Source: Streptomyces glomeratus (GTDB taxonomy: Bacteria > Actinomycetota > Actinomycetes > Streptomycetales > Streptomycetaceae). From it: a stretch of DNA of 64,000 bases. A program made the translations under genes and the position numbers. Below are positions 1-9,084 of the stretch, piece by piece (the first letter of the stretch is position 1; the number at the start of each line of letters is the position of its first letter). Below the pieces are notes generated by a model. It saw only the letters and a list, made by a program, of their open reading frames with translations. It was not told the origin of the DNA and searched no databases. The DNA is taken from assembly GCF_021462825.1 (NCBI RefSeq), contig NZ_JAKEEB010000012.1, forward strand, positions 124,001-188,000, read 5' to 3'.

Positions 1-297
1 GTCGACGAGAACGTCGTCGAGGACGAGATCCGTACCGAGGCCGCGGCCCTGCTCGCCGTCCACCGGCAACGGCACCCGCACGTCCATGTCGACCTGTCGA
101 CCCCGCCGGGGGAAGCGGCGGGGCATCTCGTCGCGGCCTCCCAGGACGCGGAACTCGTCGTCGTGGGACGTCACCGCCGCCGGCTCCTCGCGCCCGCCCG
201 CATGATCGGCTCCGTTACCCAGGCGGTGCTGCTGCACGCGGCGAGCCCGGTCGCGGTGATCCCACCGACGGCGGAGCCCGCCCGGGCCGACGGCTGA
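1..297 (+). CDS. Universal stress protein (UspA family), C-terminal part
   Basis: The open frame enters at base 1 and ends at TGA 295-297, so about 98 C-terminal residues are present and the start lies outside the window. The segment ELVVVGRHRR, followed about ten residues later by MIGSVTQAVLLHA and SPVAVIPP, is the nucleotide-binding end of the UspA fold (G-x2-G-x9-G-S/T region). Two-domain Usp proteins are common in Streptomyces and bind ATP in the cytoplasm during stress or dormancy. Whether this is a one- or two-domain protein cannot be told. The last residues are a short Ala/Pro-rich tail. Confidence 0.85.
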   Translation, partial: VDENVVEDEIRTEAAALLAVHRQRHPHVHVDLSTPPGEAAGHLVAASQDAELVVVGRHRRRLLAPARMIGSVTQAVLLHAASPVAVIPPTAEPARADG

Positions 298-463
298 CGG
301 CCCCTTCGGCCCGGGGCCGTGGCGCCCCTGACGGCGAGTACGAGAGCGCGCCGAACACCCGTCGCTCATGCCGAACGTCCGACGGAAAAGGCGGATGCCG
401 TGCGCAACGCCCAGGCCGGGGACCCAGGCCCCGGCTTTCGGCTCGGCCACGTACCATGGCGGC

Positions 464-961
464 ATGTCCTTCCTCCGCCGCCGCAGCGCCACGCCCGCCG
501 GGCCCGACTTCGACGTACTGGCCATGGATCCGGGGGACTGGCCGGGCAATCTGGGTGCCGGGCTGCTGCCCGCCCCCGACGGCAGCTGCCAGGGCGTGTT
601 CCTGCGGTACGACCTGTTCGGCGGCCGCGGCACCGCGATGATCATCGGCAATCTGCCGGAGGGCTCCCCGGCCCGCGACGTCACCGAGGGCGAGATCCCC
701 TTCGAGGTGGCCCAGCTCCTCCTCGCGCTGGGGAACGACGAGGAGGTCACCGTCGTCGGAACCGAGGAGATCCCGGTGATGCAGGGCGACAACCTGCTCA
801 TCGTGCGCCGCCTCAAGCTCTCGGAGAGCCGGATCTCCTGCGTCCAGTTCGACCGCAGCGACAACGTGCTCGTCACCATCGCCGCCTGGGACCGGCCGAT
901 CCCCGACGATCTGTACGCGCTGCTGAAGCCGCTGCCCGCGGAGCTCTTCCAGCAGGGCTGA
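464..961 (+). CDS. Conserved actinobacterial-type hypothetical protein, 165 aa
   Basis: I do not recognise a named domain. The ATG at 464 (MSFLRRR) is preferred over an upstream in-frame ATG at 368, because the extra 32 residues look like translated intergenic DNA and the next residues start a well-behaved acidic protein. There is no signal peptide or membrane segment. Alternating hydrophobic strands (AMIIGNL, EVTVVGTEEIPVM, NVLVTIAAW) suggest a beta-rich globular cytoplasmic protein. The coding frame has strong G/C third positions. A strong terminator hairpin follows 12 bases after the stop, so this is the end of a transcription unit. Confidence 0.7.
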   Translation: MSFLRRRSATPAGPDFDVLAMDPGDWPGNLGAGLLPAPDGSCQGVFLRYDLFGGRGTAMIIGNLPEGSPARDVTEGEIPFEVAQLLLALGNDEEVTVVGTEEIPVMQGDNLLIVRRLKLSESRISCVQFDRSDNVLVTIAAWDRPIPDDLYALLKPLPAELFQQG

Positions 962-973
962 CCGACCGACGCA

Positions 974-1012
974 CGAAGGGCCGGTCCCGCCACCCGCGGG
1001 ACCGGCCCTTCG
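974..1012. terminator. Perfect 17-bp stem-loop between convergent genes
   Basis: Bases 974-990 are exactly complementary to 996-1012 with a 5-base loop (991-995). It lies between the convergent stops at 961 (+) and 1024 (-), so it can serve both directions. No long U-tract follows, as is usual for high-G+C actinomycete terminators. Confidence 0.85.
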
Positions 1013-1023
1013 CCGTATGACGG

Positions 1024-3009
1024 CTACGCGCCCGACGGCAAGGCGCCCGACCGCTCCACCCGGACGTCCGCAGCCCGCACGAACGCCACCCGGTGGCCGA
1101 ACTGGATCTCGTAGTACAGGTCCTCGCCGACCACGACCCGGTGGGAGTCCGTGGTGAAGGTGACCGCGTAGTAGTACTCGCCCGGCACCCGGTCGCCGAT
1201 CACGTACCTCTGGCCCGCAGGCAGGCGATACGGCAGCGGTGACACCGACTGCGCGGGCACCCCATCCGGGTACGCCTCCTTCTCCGGATACGCCCGGCCG
1301 TACACCGGGATGTCCGTGAGGCCGGCCCTGGGCGTCACCACGAGACCGGACGCGTCCACCGCCGTCCGCTGCACCTTCGGGTTGCGGAACCAGGCCCTCT
1401 GGCCCAGATACCAGATCGCCGTCCAGTCCCCGTCACGTCCGGCGACCGCGTACCGCTGGCCGGTGGAGGCCCGTGAGCCCACGTCGTTCACGTCGATCGT
1501 CGAGTCGCCCCCCGAAGGATGCAGCCCGATGTCCTTGATCAGCGGCGAGGCGTCGTCCGGCGCGCTGTACAGGCGCACTTCGCTGGAGCCGTGCGCCGGG
1601 CACGGCACGCCCGGCTGGGCGCAGCCCGTGTACTTCGGCCGGTTCGCCGTGTAGTCCGGCAGGATCGTCACCAGTCCGCCGCCGGGGCCGGCCGTGGTGT
1701 GGAACGGACTGCCGAGCAACTCGAAGTAGTGCCGCCAGTCCCAGTATGGTCCCGGGTCCGTGTGCATGCCGGGGATCGACGAGGTCGTCGGGCCCGGCAC
1801 GTTGTCGTGCCCGAGGATGTGCTGCCGGTCCAGCGGTAGGCCGTACTTCCCGGCGAGGTACCCCACCAGTCGCGCCGACGAACGGTACATCGCCTCGGTG
1901 TACCAGGCGTCCGGGGAGGCGAGGAAGCCCTCGTGCTCGATGCCGATCGACTTGGCGTTGACGTACCAGTTGCCCGCGTGCCAGGCCACGTCCTTCGCCT
2001 TCACATGCTGGGCGATCAATCCGTCCGTGGAGCGCACGGTGTAGTTCCAGGAGACATATGTGGGGTCCTGGATCAGCTTGAGCACGCCGTCCCACTGGCC
2101 TTCGGTGTCATGGATGACGATGTACTTGATGCTCTGGTACACCGGACGGTCACCCAGGTCGTGGTTGCCGTAGTCGTCGTCGCCGAACTGCTCGTACGGC
2201 GCCGGGACCCAGACGCAGGAGACGCTCACGGGGCATTCGGTCCCGTCGGCGCCGCCCGGACGGAGCCCGGTTCGATCCAGCTGCGCGGTCTCGGGTGCCA
2301 CCTCCGGGCGCGCGACGAGCGTGATGCTCTGCCCCGTGTCCGTGGTACGCCGTTCGCCCTCGCGCAGCACGGAGAACACGTCGTCCGCGTACGCCGCCGC
2401 CGTGGCCCGGTCGTCCGCGGACGAGAACTCGGCCACCGCCCCGTACCAGTCGGCCGGGTCGTCGCTGAGCGGCTCGCCCAGCCGCTTCTGCGCCGCGGCG
2501 AGCAGCGCGGCACCACCCGCGATGTTCGCCGCCGGGTCGGTGCGCATCCGGGCGGCCGGGATACCGGTCAGTGCGGCGGCCCGGGGCAGCGTCTTCAGCC
2601 GGGCCGGCAGTTCGGCCTCCTCGGGCACCCTCGTCGTCGGCAGCAGCGTGGCCCGGGCCTGGTCGCCGCGAGCGTCCTCCGTGCCCTCGCCGTGGTGGGC
2701 GGCCTGGGCGACCGCAGTGCGGGCGTCGGTCAGATGCATCGGACCGTAGCCGCCCGAGACGCTGGGTGCGCCGCCGTGCGTGTCCCAACGGGACTGGAGG
2801 TAGCAGACGCCGAGGAGCACGCTCTGCGGTACGTGGTATTCGGCGGCCGCGGTGGCGAAGGCGCCCTGGAGTCCGGCCGGGGCTCCGGGCGCGGGGGCAG
2901 CGCCCAGCAGCGGCAGCAGCAGCACCGCCGAGGCGAGAGCGCCCGCCGTCCTGACGGTGGTGCGTCTGTGTCCGGTGGGGGAGTGGGGGTCGGTGGCGGA
3001 AACGCGCAA
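1024..3009 (-). CDS. Secreted N-acetylmuramoyl-L-alanine amidase (Amidase_2/PGRP fold), 661 aa
   Basis: The start is taken as TTG at 3009, which has a full AGGAGG five bases upstream; longer in-frame starts lack this. Residues 1 to about 43 form a signal peptide (Arg-rich n-region, then ALASAVLLLPLLGAAPA). Residues ~47-190 resemble the lysozyme/SLT-like N-terminal module of streptomycete amidases. Here the motif reads YLQSRW, with Gln where a catalytic Glu might be expected. Residues ~295-440 are the zinc amidase: IVIHDTEG, WHAGNW, IGIEHEG, GHDNVPGP and GMHTDPGPYWDW supply the zinc His ligands. The C-terminal ~190 residues look like SH3-type wall-binding modules. It cleaves the MurNAc-L-Ala bond of peptidoglycan outside the membrane. 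Confidence 0.88.
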   Translation of the reverse strand: MRVSATDPHSPTGHRRTTVRTAGALASAVLLLPLLGAAPAPGAPAGLQGAFATAAAEYHVPQSVLLGVCYLQSRWDTHGGAPSVSGGYGPMHLTDARTAVAQAAHHGEGTEDARGDQARATLLPTTRVPEEAELPARLKTLPRAAALTGIPAARMRTDPAANIAGGAALLAAAQKRLGEPLSDDPADWYGAVAEFSSADDRATAAAYADDVFSVLREGERRTTDTGQSITLVARPEVAPETAQLDRTGLRPGGADGTECPVSVSCVWVPAPYEQFGDDDYGNHDLGDRPVYQSIKYIVIHDTEGQWDGVLKLIQDPTYVSWNYTVRSTDGLIAQHVKAKDVAWHAGNWYVNAKSIGIEHEGFLASPDAWYTEAMYRSSARLVGYLAGKYGLPLDRQHILGHDNVPGPTTSSIPGMHTDPGPYWDWRHYFELLGSPFHTTAGPGGGLVTILPDYTANRPKYTGCAQPGVPCPAHGSSEVRLYSAPDDASPLIKDIGLHPSGGDSTIDVNDVGSRASTGQRYAVAGRDGDWTAIWYLGQRAWFRNPKVQRTAVDASGLVVTPRAGLTDIPVYGRAYPEKEAYPDGVPAQSVSPLPYRLPAGQRYVIGDRVPGEYYYAVTFTTDSHRVVVGEDLYYEIQFGHRVAFVRAADVRVERSGALPSGA

Positions 3010-3247
3010 TGCAGCCTCCTGGGACGGTCGGGCGCTGTGGGGGTGCGGGCCCGGACGTGCGTCAGTGGTACCGGCTCTCCGACGATCCGTCAATCATGCG
3101 CGGTGGCAGGCGATTTCCCACGTCAGCGGCGGTGGGAAGGAGTTTCCTGGCGGTGGTGGCACGGCCTGCGGGGCGTCAGTGGAGTGGACCAATGACCCGG
3201 ACGGGTCAGTTCCCGGGAGGAGGCAGAAGGACCCGGGACACGACGAA

Positions 3248-3286
3248 GGTCCGCGGTACGCCGCTCTCGCGTACGCACCGCGGACC
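3248..3286 (-). terminator. 10-bp inverted repeat downstream of the APH-like gene
   Basis: Bases 3248-3257 pair perfectly with 3277-3286 (GGTCCGCGGT/ACCGCGGACC) around a 19-base loop that can pair further internally. It lies 11 bases beyond the minus-strand stop at 3297 and probably ends that transcript before the amidase promoter region. Confidence 0.65.
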
Positions 3287-3296
3287 GTCATCCCCC

Positions 3297-4436
3297 TCAG
3301 CGAGTACTGACCGCCGCTCGAACGGCCCGCCGTGCCAACTGGCAGTCGTCGTGCAGCCGCCGCAGCAGCAGCCGCTGCTCCTCGCCGGACGGCGCAGCAC
3401 CCGGGGGGGCCACTCCCGGTGCCGCCGGGGCCGTGTCGTGCATCGAACGCTGCACGGCCGTCTCGTAGGTACGGATCTCCCGGGTCAGGACGAGCATCAG
3501 GTTCACCAGGAAGGCGTCGCGCGAGGCCGGGCCGGCCGACTGCGCGATCTGGCTGATCTGACGCCGCGCCACGGGAGCGTCCCCGAGGACCGCCCACAGC
3601 GTGGCCAGGTCGTAGCCGGGCAGGTACCAGCCTGCGTGCTCCCAGTCCACCAGCACGGGGCCCGCCGGTGACAGCAGCATGTTCGACAGCAGCGCGTCGC
3701 CGTGACAGAACTGGCCCATGCCCTGACGGCCCGCCGCGTGGGCGATGTCGTGGAGCAGCTTCTGCAGGTCGCCCATGTCCCGGTCCGTGAGCAGCCCCAG
3801 CTCATGGAAGCGAGCGATGCGCTCCGGGTAGTCCAGCGGGGCGTCGAACGTGCCCGCCGGGGGACGCCACGCGTTCAGCCGGCAGATCGCGCCGAGCGCC
3901 GTCCGGATGTCCGCCCGCGGCGGCGCCTCCACGGGATGCCGCTGCAGCGCCGCCACCCGGCCCGGCATCCGCTCGATCACCAGGGTGCAGTTGTCCGGGT
4001 CCGCCGCGATCAGCCGGGGCACCCGTACCGGTGGCCGATGCCGGACGAACGACCGATATGCCACTATCTCGTGCCGGATGCGCTCGGACCAGATGGGTGA
4101 GTGGTCCAGTAAGCACTTGGCGACCGCTGTGCTGCGCCCGGTCGTGCCGACGATGAGGACGGAGCGCCCGCTTCGGCGCAGCACCTGTACCGGGGTGAAC
4201 TCCGGACAGATGCGGTGCACGGAAGCGATCGCCGTGCGCAGTTGCGCACCCTGAGGGCCGGACAGGTCGATTCTGCCGCTGAGCGGTGAGGCGCCGACGC
4301 CCGGGACGCGGCGCGTACGGCCGGTGCCGAGCACCGGGGCCGCCGACCGCGCGGGGTCGAGATAGGGGCCGCCGGCGCCCGGGCGGGGGCGCAGCGACCG
4401 GGGCGGGGCGGACACGGAGGACGATGCTGCGTACAT
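3297..4436 (-). CDS. Aminoglycoside phosphotransferase/choline kinase-like protein, 379 aa
   Basis: The protein-kinase-like APH fold is shown by VAKCLL with LVIERMPG in the N-lobe and by the catalytic loop [11 protein letters not shown] and the metal-binding motif VLVDWEHAG in the C-lobe. These are the HGD-x4-N and D-W-E signatures of the APH family. The first ~70 residues are Pro/Arg/Gly-rich and probably disordered. The ATG at 4436 has AGGAAGGGA about 12 bases upstream. The natural substrate cannot be inferred; such Streptomyces proteins phosphorylate small hydroxylated metabolites and need not confer drug resistance. Divergent from the NsdA-like gene across a 233-base region. Confidence 0.8.
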   Translation of the reverse strand: MYAASSSVSAPPRSLRPRPGAGGPYLDPARSAAPVLGTGRTRRVPGVGASPLSGRIDLSGPQGAQLRTAIASVHRICPEFTPVQVLRRSGRSVLIVGTTGRSTAVAKCLLDHSPIWSERIRHEIVAYRSFVRHRPPVRVPRLIAADPDNCTLVIERMPGRVAALQRHPVEAPPRADIRTALGAICRLNAWRPPAGTFDAPLDYPERIARFHELGLLTDRDMGDLQKLLHDIAHAAGRQGMGQFCHGDALLSNMLLSPAGPVLVDWEHAGWYLPGYDLATLWAVLGDAPVARRQISQIAQSAGPASRDAFLVNLMLVLTREIRTYETAVQRSMHDTAPAAPGVAPPGAAPSGEEQRLLLRRLHDDCQLARRAVRAAVSTR

Positions 4437-4580
4437 GGGTGATACAGATCCCTTCCTGTGCCTGCGAGTTGCGCGCCGTCCGACCCGGCCGCCGCGGGTG
4501 CACCCTGGGGAATGTCCGTGCGGCGACCGGGTCGGGGTGGCGCGTTCCTACCTGACACCCGTTGCCCCGTGGCACACCAT

Positions 4581-4610
4581 CTGGCGCACCCTGGCGAACC
4601 CTGGCGAATA
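4581..4610. promoter_or_regulatory. Three tandem 10-bp CTGGCG repeats upstream of the NsdA-like gene
   Basis: CTGGCG occurs at 4581, 4591 and 4601 in three consecutive near-identical 10-bp units. One repeat per helical turn places them on one face of the DNA, as in activator or repressor arrays. They lie 60-90 bases upstream of the GTG at 4670 and between two divergent genes. Confidence 0.4.
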
Positions 4611-4623
4611 GTCCCCAAGCAAC

Positions 4624-4642
4624 TGACAGCGGGCTACTGTCA
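4624..4642. promoter_or_regulatory. TGACAG-N7-CTGTCA inverted repeat
   Basis: Perfect 6-bp arms at 4624-4629 and 4637-4642 sit 28 bases before the NsdA-like start codon, in the expected promoter or 5' leader region. It could be an operator, possibly autoregulatory. The protein that would bind it is unknown. Confidence 0.35.
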
Positions 4643-4669
4643 ACTCAGCCGAGAACCTGGGGGCTTGAC

Positions 4670-6169
4670 GTGAGCGGACAACCCAACACCCGCCTCGCGG
4701 ACCTGTTCGGCCTGGCCGGCTGGTCCAAGGGCGAACTCGCGAGGATGGTCAACCGGCAGGCGGCGGCCATGGGTCACCCCCAGCTGGCGACCGACACCTC
4801 ACGGGTGCGGCGTTGGATCGACACGGGAGAGATCCCGCGCGATCCGGTACCGCGGGTGCTGGCGGCGCTGTTCACCGAGCGACTCGGCCGTGTCGTGACC
4901 ATCGAGGACCTCGGTCTGGTCCGGCACGGGCGCGTGGGGAGACGGCGTGACGACGGGCATGCGCAGCACCCCGACGGAGTTCCGTGGGCGCCCGAGCGGA
5001 CTGCTGCGGTCCTCACCGAATTCACGGGAATGGACCTCATGCTCAACCGACGCGGCTTGGTGAGCGCGGGCGCCGCGCTCGCCGCAGGATCCGCACTCAG
5101 CAGCGCCATGCACGACTGGCTGCACACCGATCCGGCCCTCGCGGCCGACGCTCCCCACTTCGACGATCCCCTGCACGCCGACCCCGCTGGGTTCGACCGC
5201 TACGAGGCCGCCCCCATCGGGTCGCAGGAGATCGAGGAACTGGAGCGCTCGGTCGAGGTGTTCCGGGCCTGGGACGCGGCCCGCGGCGGCGGGCTGCAGC
5301 GCAAGGCTGTCGTGGGACAGCTCAACGAGGTGGGAGGCATGCTCGCCTACCGCCACCCCGACCATCTGCAGCGCCGTCTATGGGGCGTCGCCGCCAACCT
5401 CGCCGTCCTCGCCGGGTGGATGTCGCACGACGTCGGCCTGGAGCCCACGGCTCAGAAGTACTTCGTCATCGCCGCCCACGCGGCCCGTGAGGGCGGTGAC
5501 CGTCCCCGCGCCGGGGAGGCACTCTCCCGTGCCGCCCGCCAGATGGTGCACCTCGGCCGGCCCGACGACGCACTGGACCTGATGCAGCTCGCCAAGTCCG
5601 GCTCGGGCGACGAGGTGCTGCCACGCACCAAGGCCATGCTCTGCACCATCGAGGCCTGGGCACAGGCGTCCATGGGCAAGGGGCAGGCCATGCGGCGCAC
5701 CCTCGGCGAGGCGGAGGACCTGTTCGTCTCCGACAGGGGGGACGTGCCCCCACCGAGCTGGATGCAGATGTTCGACGAGGCGGATCTGCACGGAATGCAG
5801 GCCCTGGCCTACCGCACCCTCGCCGAACACGAGCCCGGTGCGGCCCTGATCGCCCAGCGGCACGCCAAGGAGGCGCTGGAGCTGCGAGGCACGGGCCGGG
5901 ACCGGTCGAAGATCTTCGACCACATCTCGCTCGCTTCCGCCTGCTTCATCGCCGACGACCCGGAACAGGCCGACCGCTACGCACGCCTGGCCCTGACGTC
6001 CATGGGCGCGAACTCGTCCCTGCGGACGTGGGACCGGCTGCGCGAGATGTACCGGCTCACGGGGCAGTACGCCAGTTACCCGAAGATCCAGGACCTGCGT
6101 GAGGAGATCAAACGGGCACTCCCGAAGGGCCTCACGAAGTCCGGGAGCGGCAACAGCGCACCGGCGTGA
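4670..6169 (+). CDS. NsdA-like TPR transcriptional/developmental regulator, 499 aa
   Basis: GTG at 4670 follows GGGGG and starts the conserved region (RLADLFGLAGWSKGELARMVNRQA); upstream in-frame codons read as non-coding. The N-terminal ~70 residues are a helix-turn-helix-like module with TDTSRVRRWID and PRVLAALFTERLGR. This module typifies the Streptomyces NsdA/NsdB family, whose founding member represses antibiotic production and sporulation in S. coelicolor. A hydrophobic stretch at ~130-150 (RRGLVSAGAALAAGSAL) and a long alpha-helical TPR-like domain (~210-490) follow. Family placement is from motif similarity; the regulated genes are unknown. Divergent from the APH-like gene. Confidence 0.8.
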   Translation: MSGQPNTRLADLFGLAGWSKGELARMVNRQAAAMGHPQLATDTSRVRRWIDTGEIPRDPVPRVLAALFTERLGRVVTIEDLGLVRHGRVGRRRDDGHAQHPDGVPWAPERTAAVLTEFTGMDLMLNRRGLVSAGAALAAGSALSSAMHDWLHTDPALAADAPHFDDPLHADPAGFDRYEAAPIGSQEIEELERSVEVFRAWDAARGGGLQRKAVVGQLNEVGGMLAYRHPDHLQRRLWGVAANLAVLAGWMSHDVGLEPTAQKYFVIAAHAAREGGDRPRAGEALSRAARQMVHLGRPDDALDLMQLAKSGSGDEVLPRTKAMLCTIEAWAQASMGKGQAMRRTLGEAEDLFVSDRGDVPPPSWMQMFDEADLHGMQALAYRTLAEHEPGAALIAQRHAKEALELRGTGRDRSKIFDHISLASACFIADDPEQADRYARLALTSMGANSSLRTWDRLREMYRLTGQYASYPKIQDLREEIKRALPKGLTKSGSGNSAPA

Positions 6170-6206
6170 AGCGGTCTGCGACGGATCCCCCGGCCCGCGC
6201 AGAACC

Positions 6207-6272
6207 GGGGAACCGGTCCGTTGAGGATCCGGGGAACCCGTCCGCCGAAGACCGGCCCGGGGAACTCGTCCG
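6207..6272. repeat. Three GGGGAACY-GTCCG repeats between convergent genes
   Basis: Near-identical 14-mers start at 6207, 6231 and 6259, spacing 24 and 28 bases, in the gap between the convergent stops at 6169 and 6294. No perfect hairpin is formed. They may be remnants of local duplication in a 3' untranslated region. Confidence 0.4.
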
Positions 6273-6293
6273 TCAGTCCCAAGTGCCCATCCG

Positions 6294-7724
6294 TCAGGAG
6301 ACGACCCTGGCGATGAGCAGGCAGGCGTCGTCAGTGCGCGCGTTCTCACCGAACTCCTCCACGACCATCCGGACGCAGTCCTGGGCCGTGCGGGCTCCGC
6401 CGAGGCGCGGGGCCAGGCCGAGCAGGTCCGGGAGGGCAGCCGTGCCACTGCGCCGCGGGACCAGCCCGTCGGTGTGCAGGAGCAGCAGGTCGCCTTCCTC
6501 GAGGGTCACTTCGGCCTGCCCGTAGGCGGCCGACGAGGTCGCCCCGAGCAGCACGCCGTCCGGCGCTGCCAGCACGTGCCCCGTCCCGCCTCGGTAGAGC
6601 AGCGGGGCGGGGTGTCCTGCCTGAGCCCAGCTCAGGGTGCGGGTGGCGGGCCGGTAGCGGCAGCACACCGCGCTGCCCAGGGCCGGCCGGGCGGAGGCGT
6701 CGAGCAACTGGTTGAGCCAGCCCATCAAGGGGCCGGGTTCGGTCCCCGCGACGGCCATGCCGCGGAGGGCGCCGATCAATGTCGCCATGCCGGAGGCCAC
6801 GCTCACACCGTGTCCGGTGAGGTCGCCGACGCTGAGCAGGGTGTCCCCGTCGGGCAGTTCCAGTGCGTCGTACCAGTCGCCGCCGATCGGTGCGCCGGTG
6901 GACGACGGCAGATGACGCGCGGCCAGATCCAGTGCCCCGGGGCCCTGGCGCGGGAGCCGCAGGGGGCCGTGCCAGGGCGGCAGCACGGCCTCCTGCAGCT
7001 CGACCGCGAGCCGGTGCTCGGTCTGCGCGCGCTGCCGGTGACGCTGCAGCGAGTCATGCGACTCGTGCACGGTCCGCTGACTGCGGCGCAGTTCGCTGAC
7101 ATCCCGCAGCACGGCCCACATCGAGGCGGTGCTGCCGTCGGCGTCCAGCACGGGCTCGCCCATCATGTGCACGGTGCGGACCTCGCCGCCGGGGCGCACG
7201 ATCCGGAACTCGCCGTCGATGGGCTTGCCGTCGACCAGACAGTCCGTGACCATCGCCGTCAGCAGCGGCCGGTCCTCGTCGTGCACCAGCGAGGGCAGCT
7301 CGTCGAGGGTCAGCGCGGGGGACGAGAGGTCGCGGCCGAGGATCTGGTACAGCTCGCCGGACCAACTCGCCTCGTCGGTCAGCAGATTCCACTCCGCGCT
7401 GCCGACCCGGCTGAGCAGGGAGCCGCCGGGGGACGGAGGCGGGTCGGCCGGTCCGGGCTCCGCGGCACGGTGCTCGGCGGCCACGACCGGAGGGCCGTCG
7501 CGCAGCTGCCCCAAGTGCTCGTGCAAGTCGCTGAGTTGGTGCAGTGCGAGGTCGCACAGTGCGCGCTGCCACCGGCCCTCGGGATCCGAGCCGTCCTCGG
7601 GTGCTTCCCGCCGTACGGCGTCCACCTCTCCGCGCAGCTGCCGTGTCTGCGAGATGAGCGCGTCCACCGCGCCGCGCCCGGGGGGCCGGGCGGCTGGGCG
7701 GTCCGCGGAGAGATGGGGTGGCAT
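6294..7724 (-). CDS. PAS-SpoIIE (RsbU-like) PP2C serine phosphatase, 476 aa
   Basis: ATG at 7724 has GGAG six bases upstream and is chosen over a TTG at 7754. An N-terminal helical/coiled-coil segment (to ~100) precedes a PAS domain at ~115-225 (LTDEASWSGELYQILG, LVHDEDRPLL, GEFRIVRPGGEVRTVHMMGEP). A linker helix leads into a SpoIIE/PP2C domain (~255-476) with GGDWYDALELPDG, VGDLTGHG, AGHPAPLLY, LLLHTDGLV and TDDACLL, the acidic metal ligands of the family. These enzymes dephosphorylate STAS anti-anti-sigma factors, releasing sigma-B-type factors in response to a signal sensed by PAS. A candidate target circuit is encoded at 41.7-43.2 kb. Confidence 0.9.
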   Translation of the reverse strand: MPPHLSADRPAARPPGRGAVDALISQTRQLRGEVDAVRREAPEDGSDPEGRWQRALCDLALHQLSDLHEHLGQLRDGPPVVAAEHRAAEPGPADPPPSPGGSLLSRVGSAEWNLLTDEASWSGELYQILGRDLSSPALTLDELPSLVHDEDRPLLTAMVTDCLVDGKPIDGEFRIVRPGGEVRTVHMMGEPVLDADGSTASMWAVLRDVSELRRSQRTVHESHDSLQRHRQRAQTEHRLAVELQEAVLPPWHGPLRLPRQGPGALDLAARHLPSSTGAPIGGDWYDALELPDGDTLLSVGDLTGHGVSVASGMATLIGALRGMAVAGTEPGPLMGWLNQLLDASARPALGSAVCCRYRPATRTLSWAQAGHPAPLLYRGGTGHVLAAPDGVLLGATSSAAYGQAEVTLEEGDLLLLHTDGLVPRRSGTAALPDLLGLAPRLGGARTAQDCVRMVVEEFGENARTDDACLLIARVVS

Positions 7725-7970
7725 GACGCGCTCCGATACGGACGGTTCGACCAAGGCTTACGGAAGGACCATTACGACTGTTGCACAGCCCGCGACTCCC
7801 TGTAAGGGATTTGGCAACACCCGATACGGTGGTGCTTCTGGCATATGCCGGCGGCCTGGTGGGTGTCCGCCGGGGGGCGACGGACGCACGGGCCCGGAGT
7901 GATCAATTCCCGAGTGGTGCAAGGGACTTGAGGGGCAACGGAAACGGCCGAGCCATCGCGCAAGCGTGCG

Positions 7971-9026
7971 TCAGGCGAGTGTGCGTGCCACTGCGCCGAG
8001 GTGGCCGTCGTCGTCCGCGTACAGCCCCGGTCGCGGGGCGAGGTCCACGGTCTGCCGGACGCCGTCCCGCCGAGCCCGGACCCCCGCCTCGGCGACCGCC
8101 GAGGCCGCGTACCCGTCCCACACGGACGGCCCGGCGACCCGCCCCTGCCGGGTGGCGTCGACCCAGGCCTGCACCTCCCGGTCGTAGGCATCCGCGAACC
8201 GCACGAGATAGTCCTGCGCGACCTCCTGGTGCGCGGTCCCGCCAGTCGTCACGACCATGGTGTGCCCGTCGCCGATACGGGCGCTGCCGTTCTCGCAGAC
8301 CGCCTCGCAGCGCACCTGGTAGCCGAAGCCGGAGTTGACGAAGACCTCCACGTCGACAAGGGCGCCGCCCGAGGTCTCGAACACCACGAACTGCGGGTCG
8401 AGAAGGTCCTCGGAAGCGTTCCGGGACGGCCGCGGACACAGCACCGACACAGCGGTCAGCTCCTGGCCCAGCAGCCAGCGGGCCGCGTCGATCTCGTGCG
8501 AGACGGAGCTGTCGATCAGCATGTCCGTGGTGAAGTGCGGCGGCGAGGACACATTGCGGTGCGTGCAGTGCAGCATCAGGGGCCGGCCCAGCCGTCCGCT
8601 GCCCAGCAGGGACCTCAGACGCATGTACTCGGCGTCGTACCGCCGCATGAACCCCACCTGTGCGAGCCGCCGCCCGAGCCGGGCCTCCGCCTCCACCACC
8701 CGCAGCGCCCCGGCCGCGTCGGGAACCAGCGGTTTCTCGCACAGCACCGGCAGCCCGCGCGCGAAGGCCGCGAGCAGCGCGTCCTCGTGCGCCGGTCCGG
8801 GGGAGGCGACGAGCACGGCCTGGACGCCGGGTGCGTCGAGCGCCGCCTCCGGTTCGGGATACACCCTCACGTCGTCGATGCCGGCCGTGGCCTCCTTGGC
8901 GCGGTCCGTGTCGGGATCCGCCACGGACACCACTCTCGCGCCGCTCACGCCACGGTCCAGCCGGCGCACATGGTCGGCACCCATGTGTCCCGCCCCCAGT
9001 ACCGCCACGCCCAGCAGGCCGCCCAT
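7971..9026 (-). CDS. Gfo/Idh/MocA family NAD(P)-dependent oxidoreductase, 351 aa
   Basis: ATG at 9026 lies seven bases after GGAGG. The N-terminal Rossmann domain begins [17 protein letters not shown] and has VSVADPD (NAD selectivity strand), [11 protein letters not shown] and the catalytic CEKPLV lysine motif. The C-terminal domain has [15 protein letters not shown], close to the D-x3-H-x3-D pattern of myo-inositol and related sugar dehydrogenases. Length fits inositol 2-dehydrogenases (about 340 aa). The substrate is probably a cyclitol or sugar, but no transport or catabolic neighbour confirms it. A stem-loop sits just upstream (9037-9079). Confidence 0.85.
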   Translation of the reverse strand: MGGLLGVAVLGAGHMGADHVRRLDRGVSGARVVSVADPDTDRAKEATAGIDDVRVYPEPEAALDAPGVQAVLVASPGPAHEDALLAAFARGLPVLCEKPLVPDAAGALRVVEAEARLGRRLAQVGFMRRYDAEYMRLRSLLGSGRLGRPLMLHCTHRNVSSPPHFTTDMLIDSSVSHEIDAARWLLGQELTAVSVLCPRPSRNASEDLLDPQFVVFETSGGALVDVEVFVNSGFGYQVRCEAVCENGSARIGDGHTMVVTTGGTAHQEVAQDYLVRFADAYDREVQAWVDATRQGRVAGPSVWDGYAASAVAEAGVRARRDGVRQTVDLAPRPGLYADDDGHLGAVARTLA

Positions 9027-9036
9027 GTGCCACCCT

Positions 9037-9079
9037 CCCCTTCCGTGGACCACCCCGGCAGGGTAGACCGCGGAAGGGG
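9037..9079 (-). terminator. Stem-loop between baeRF3 gene and dehydrogenase gene
   Basis: CCCCTTCCG at 9037-9045 is the exact complement of CGGAAGGGG at 9071-9079, loop 25 bases. It follows the baeRF3 stop (9085) by 6 bases and directly abuts the SD of the next minus-strand gene, so it could terminate the first transcript or modulate translation of the second. Confidence 0.45.
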
Positions 9080-9084
9080 CCGGC

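Noticed and set aside
1933-3195. Plus-strand open frame of about 420 codons opposite the amidase gene
   Set aside because: It is a high-G+C shadow of the amidase coding strand with repetitive Gly/Arg/Val composition and no domain.
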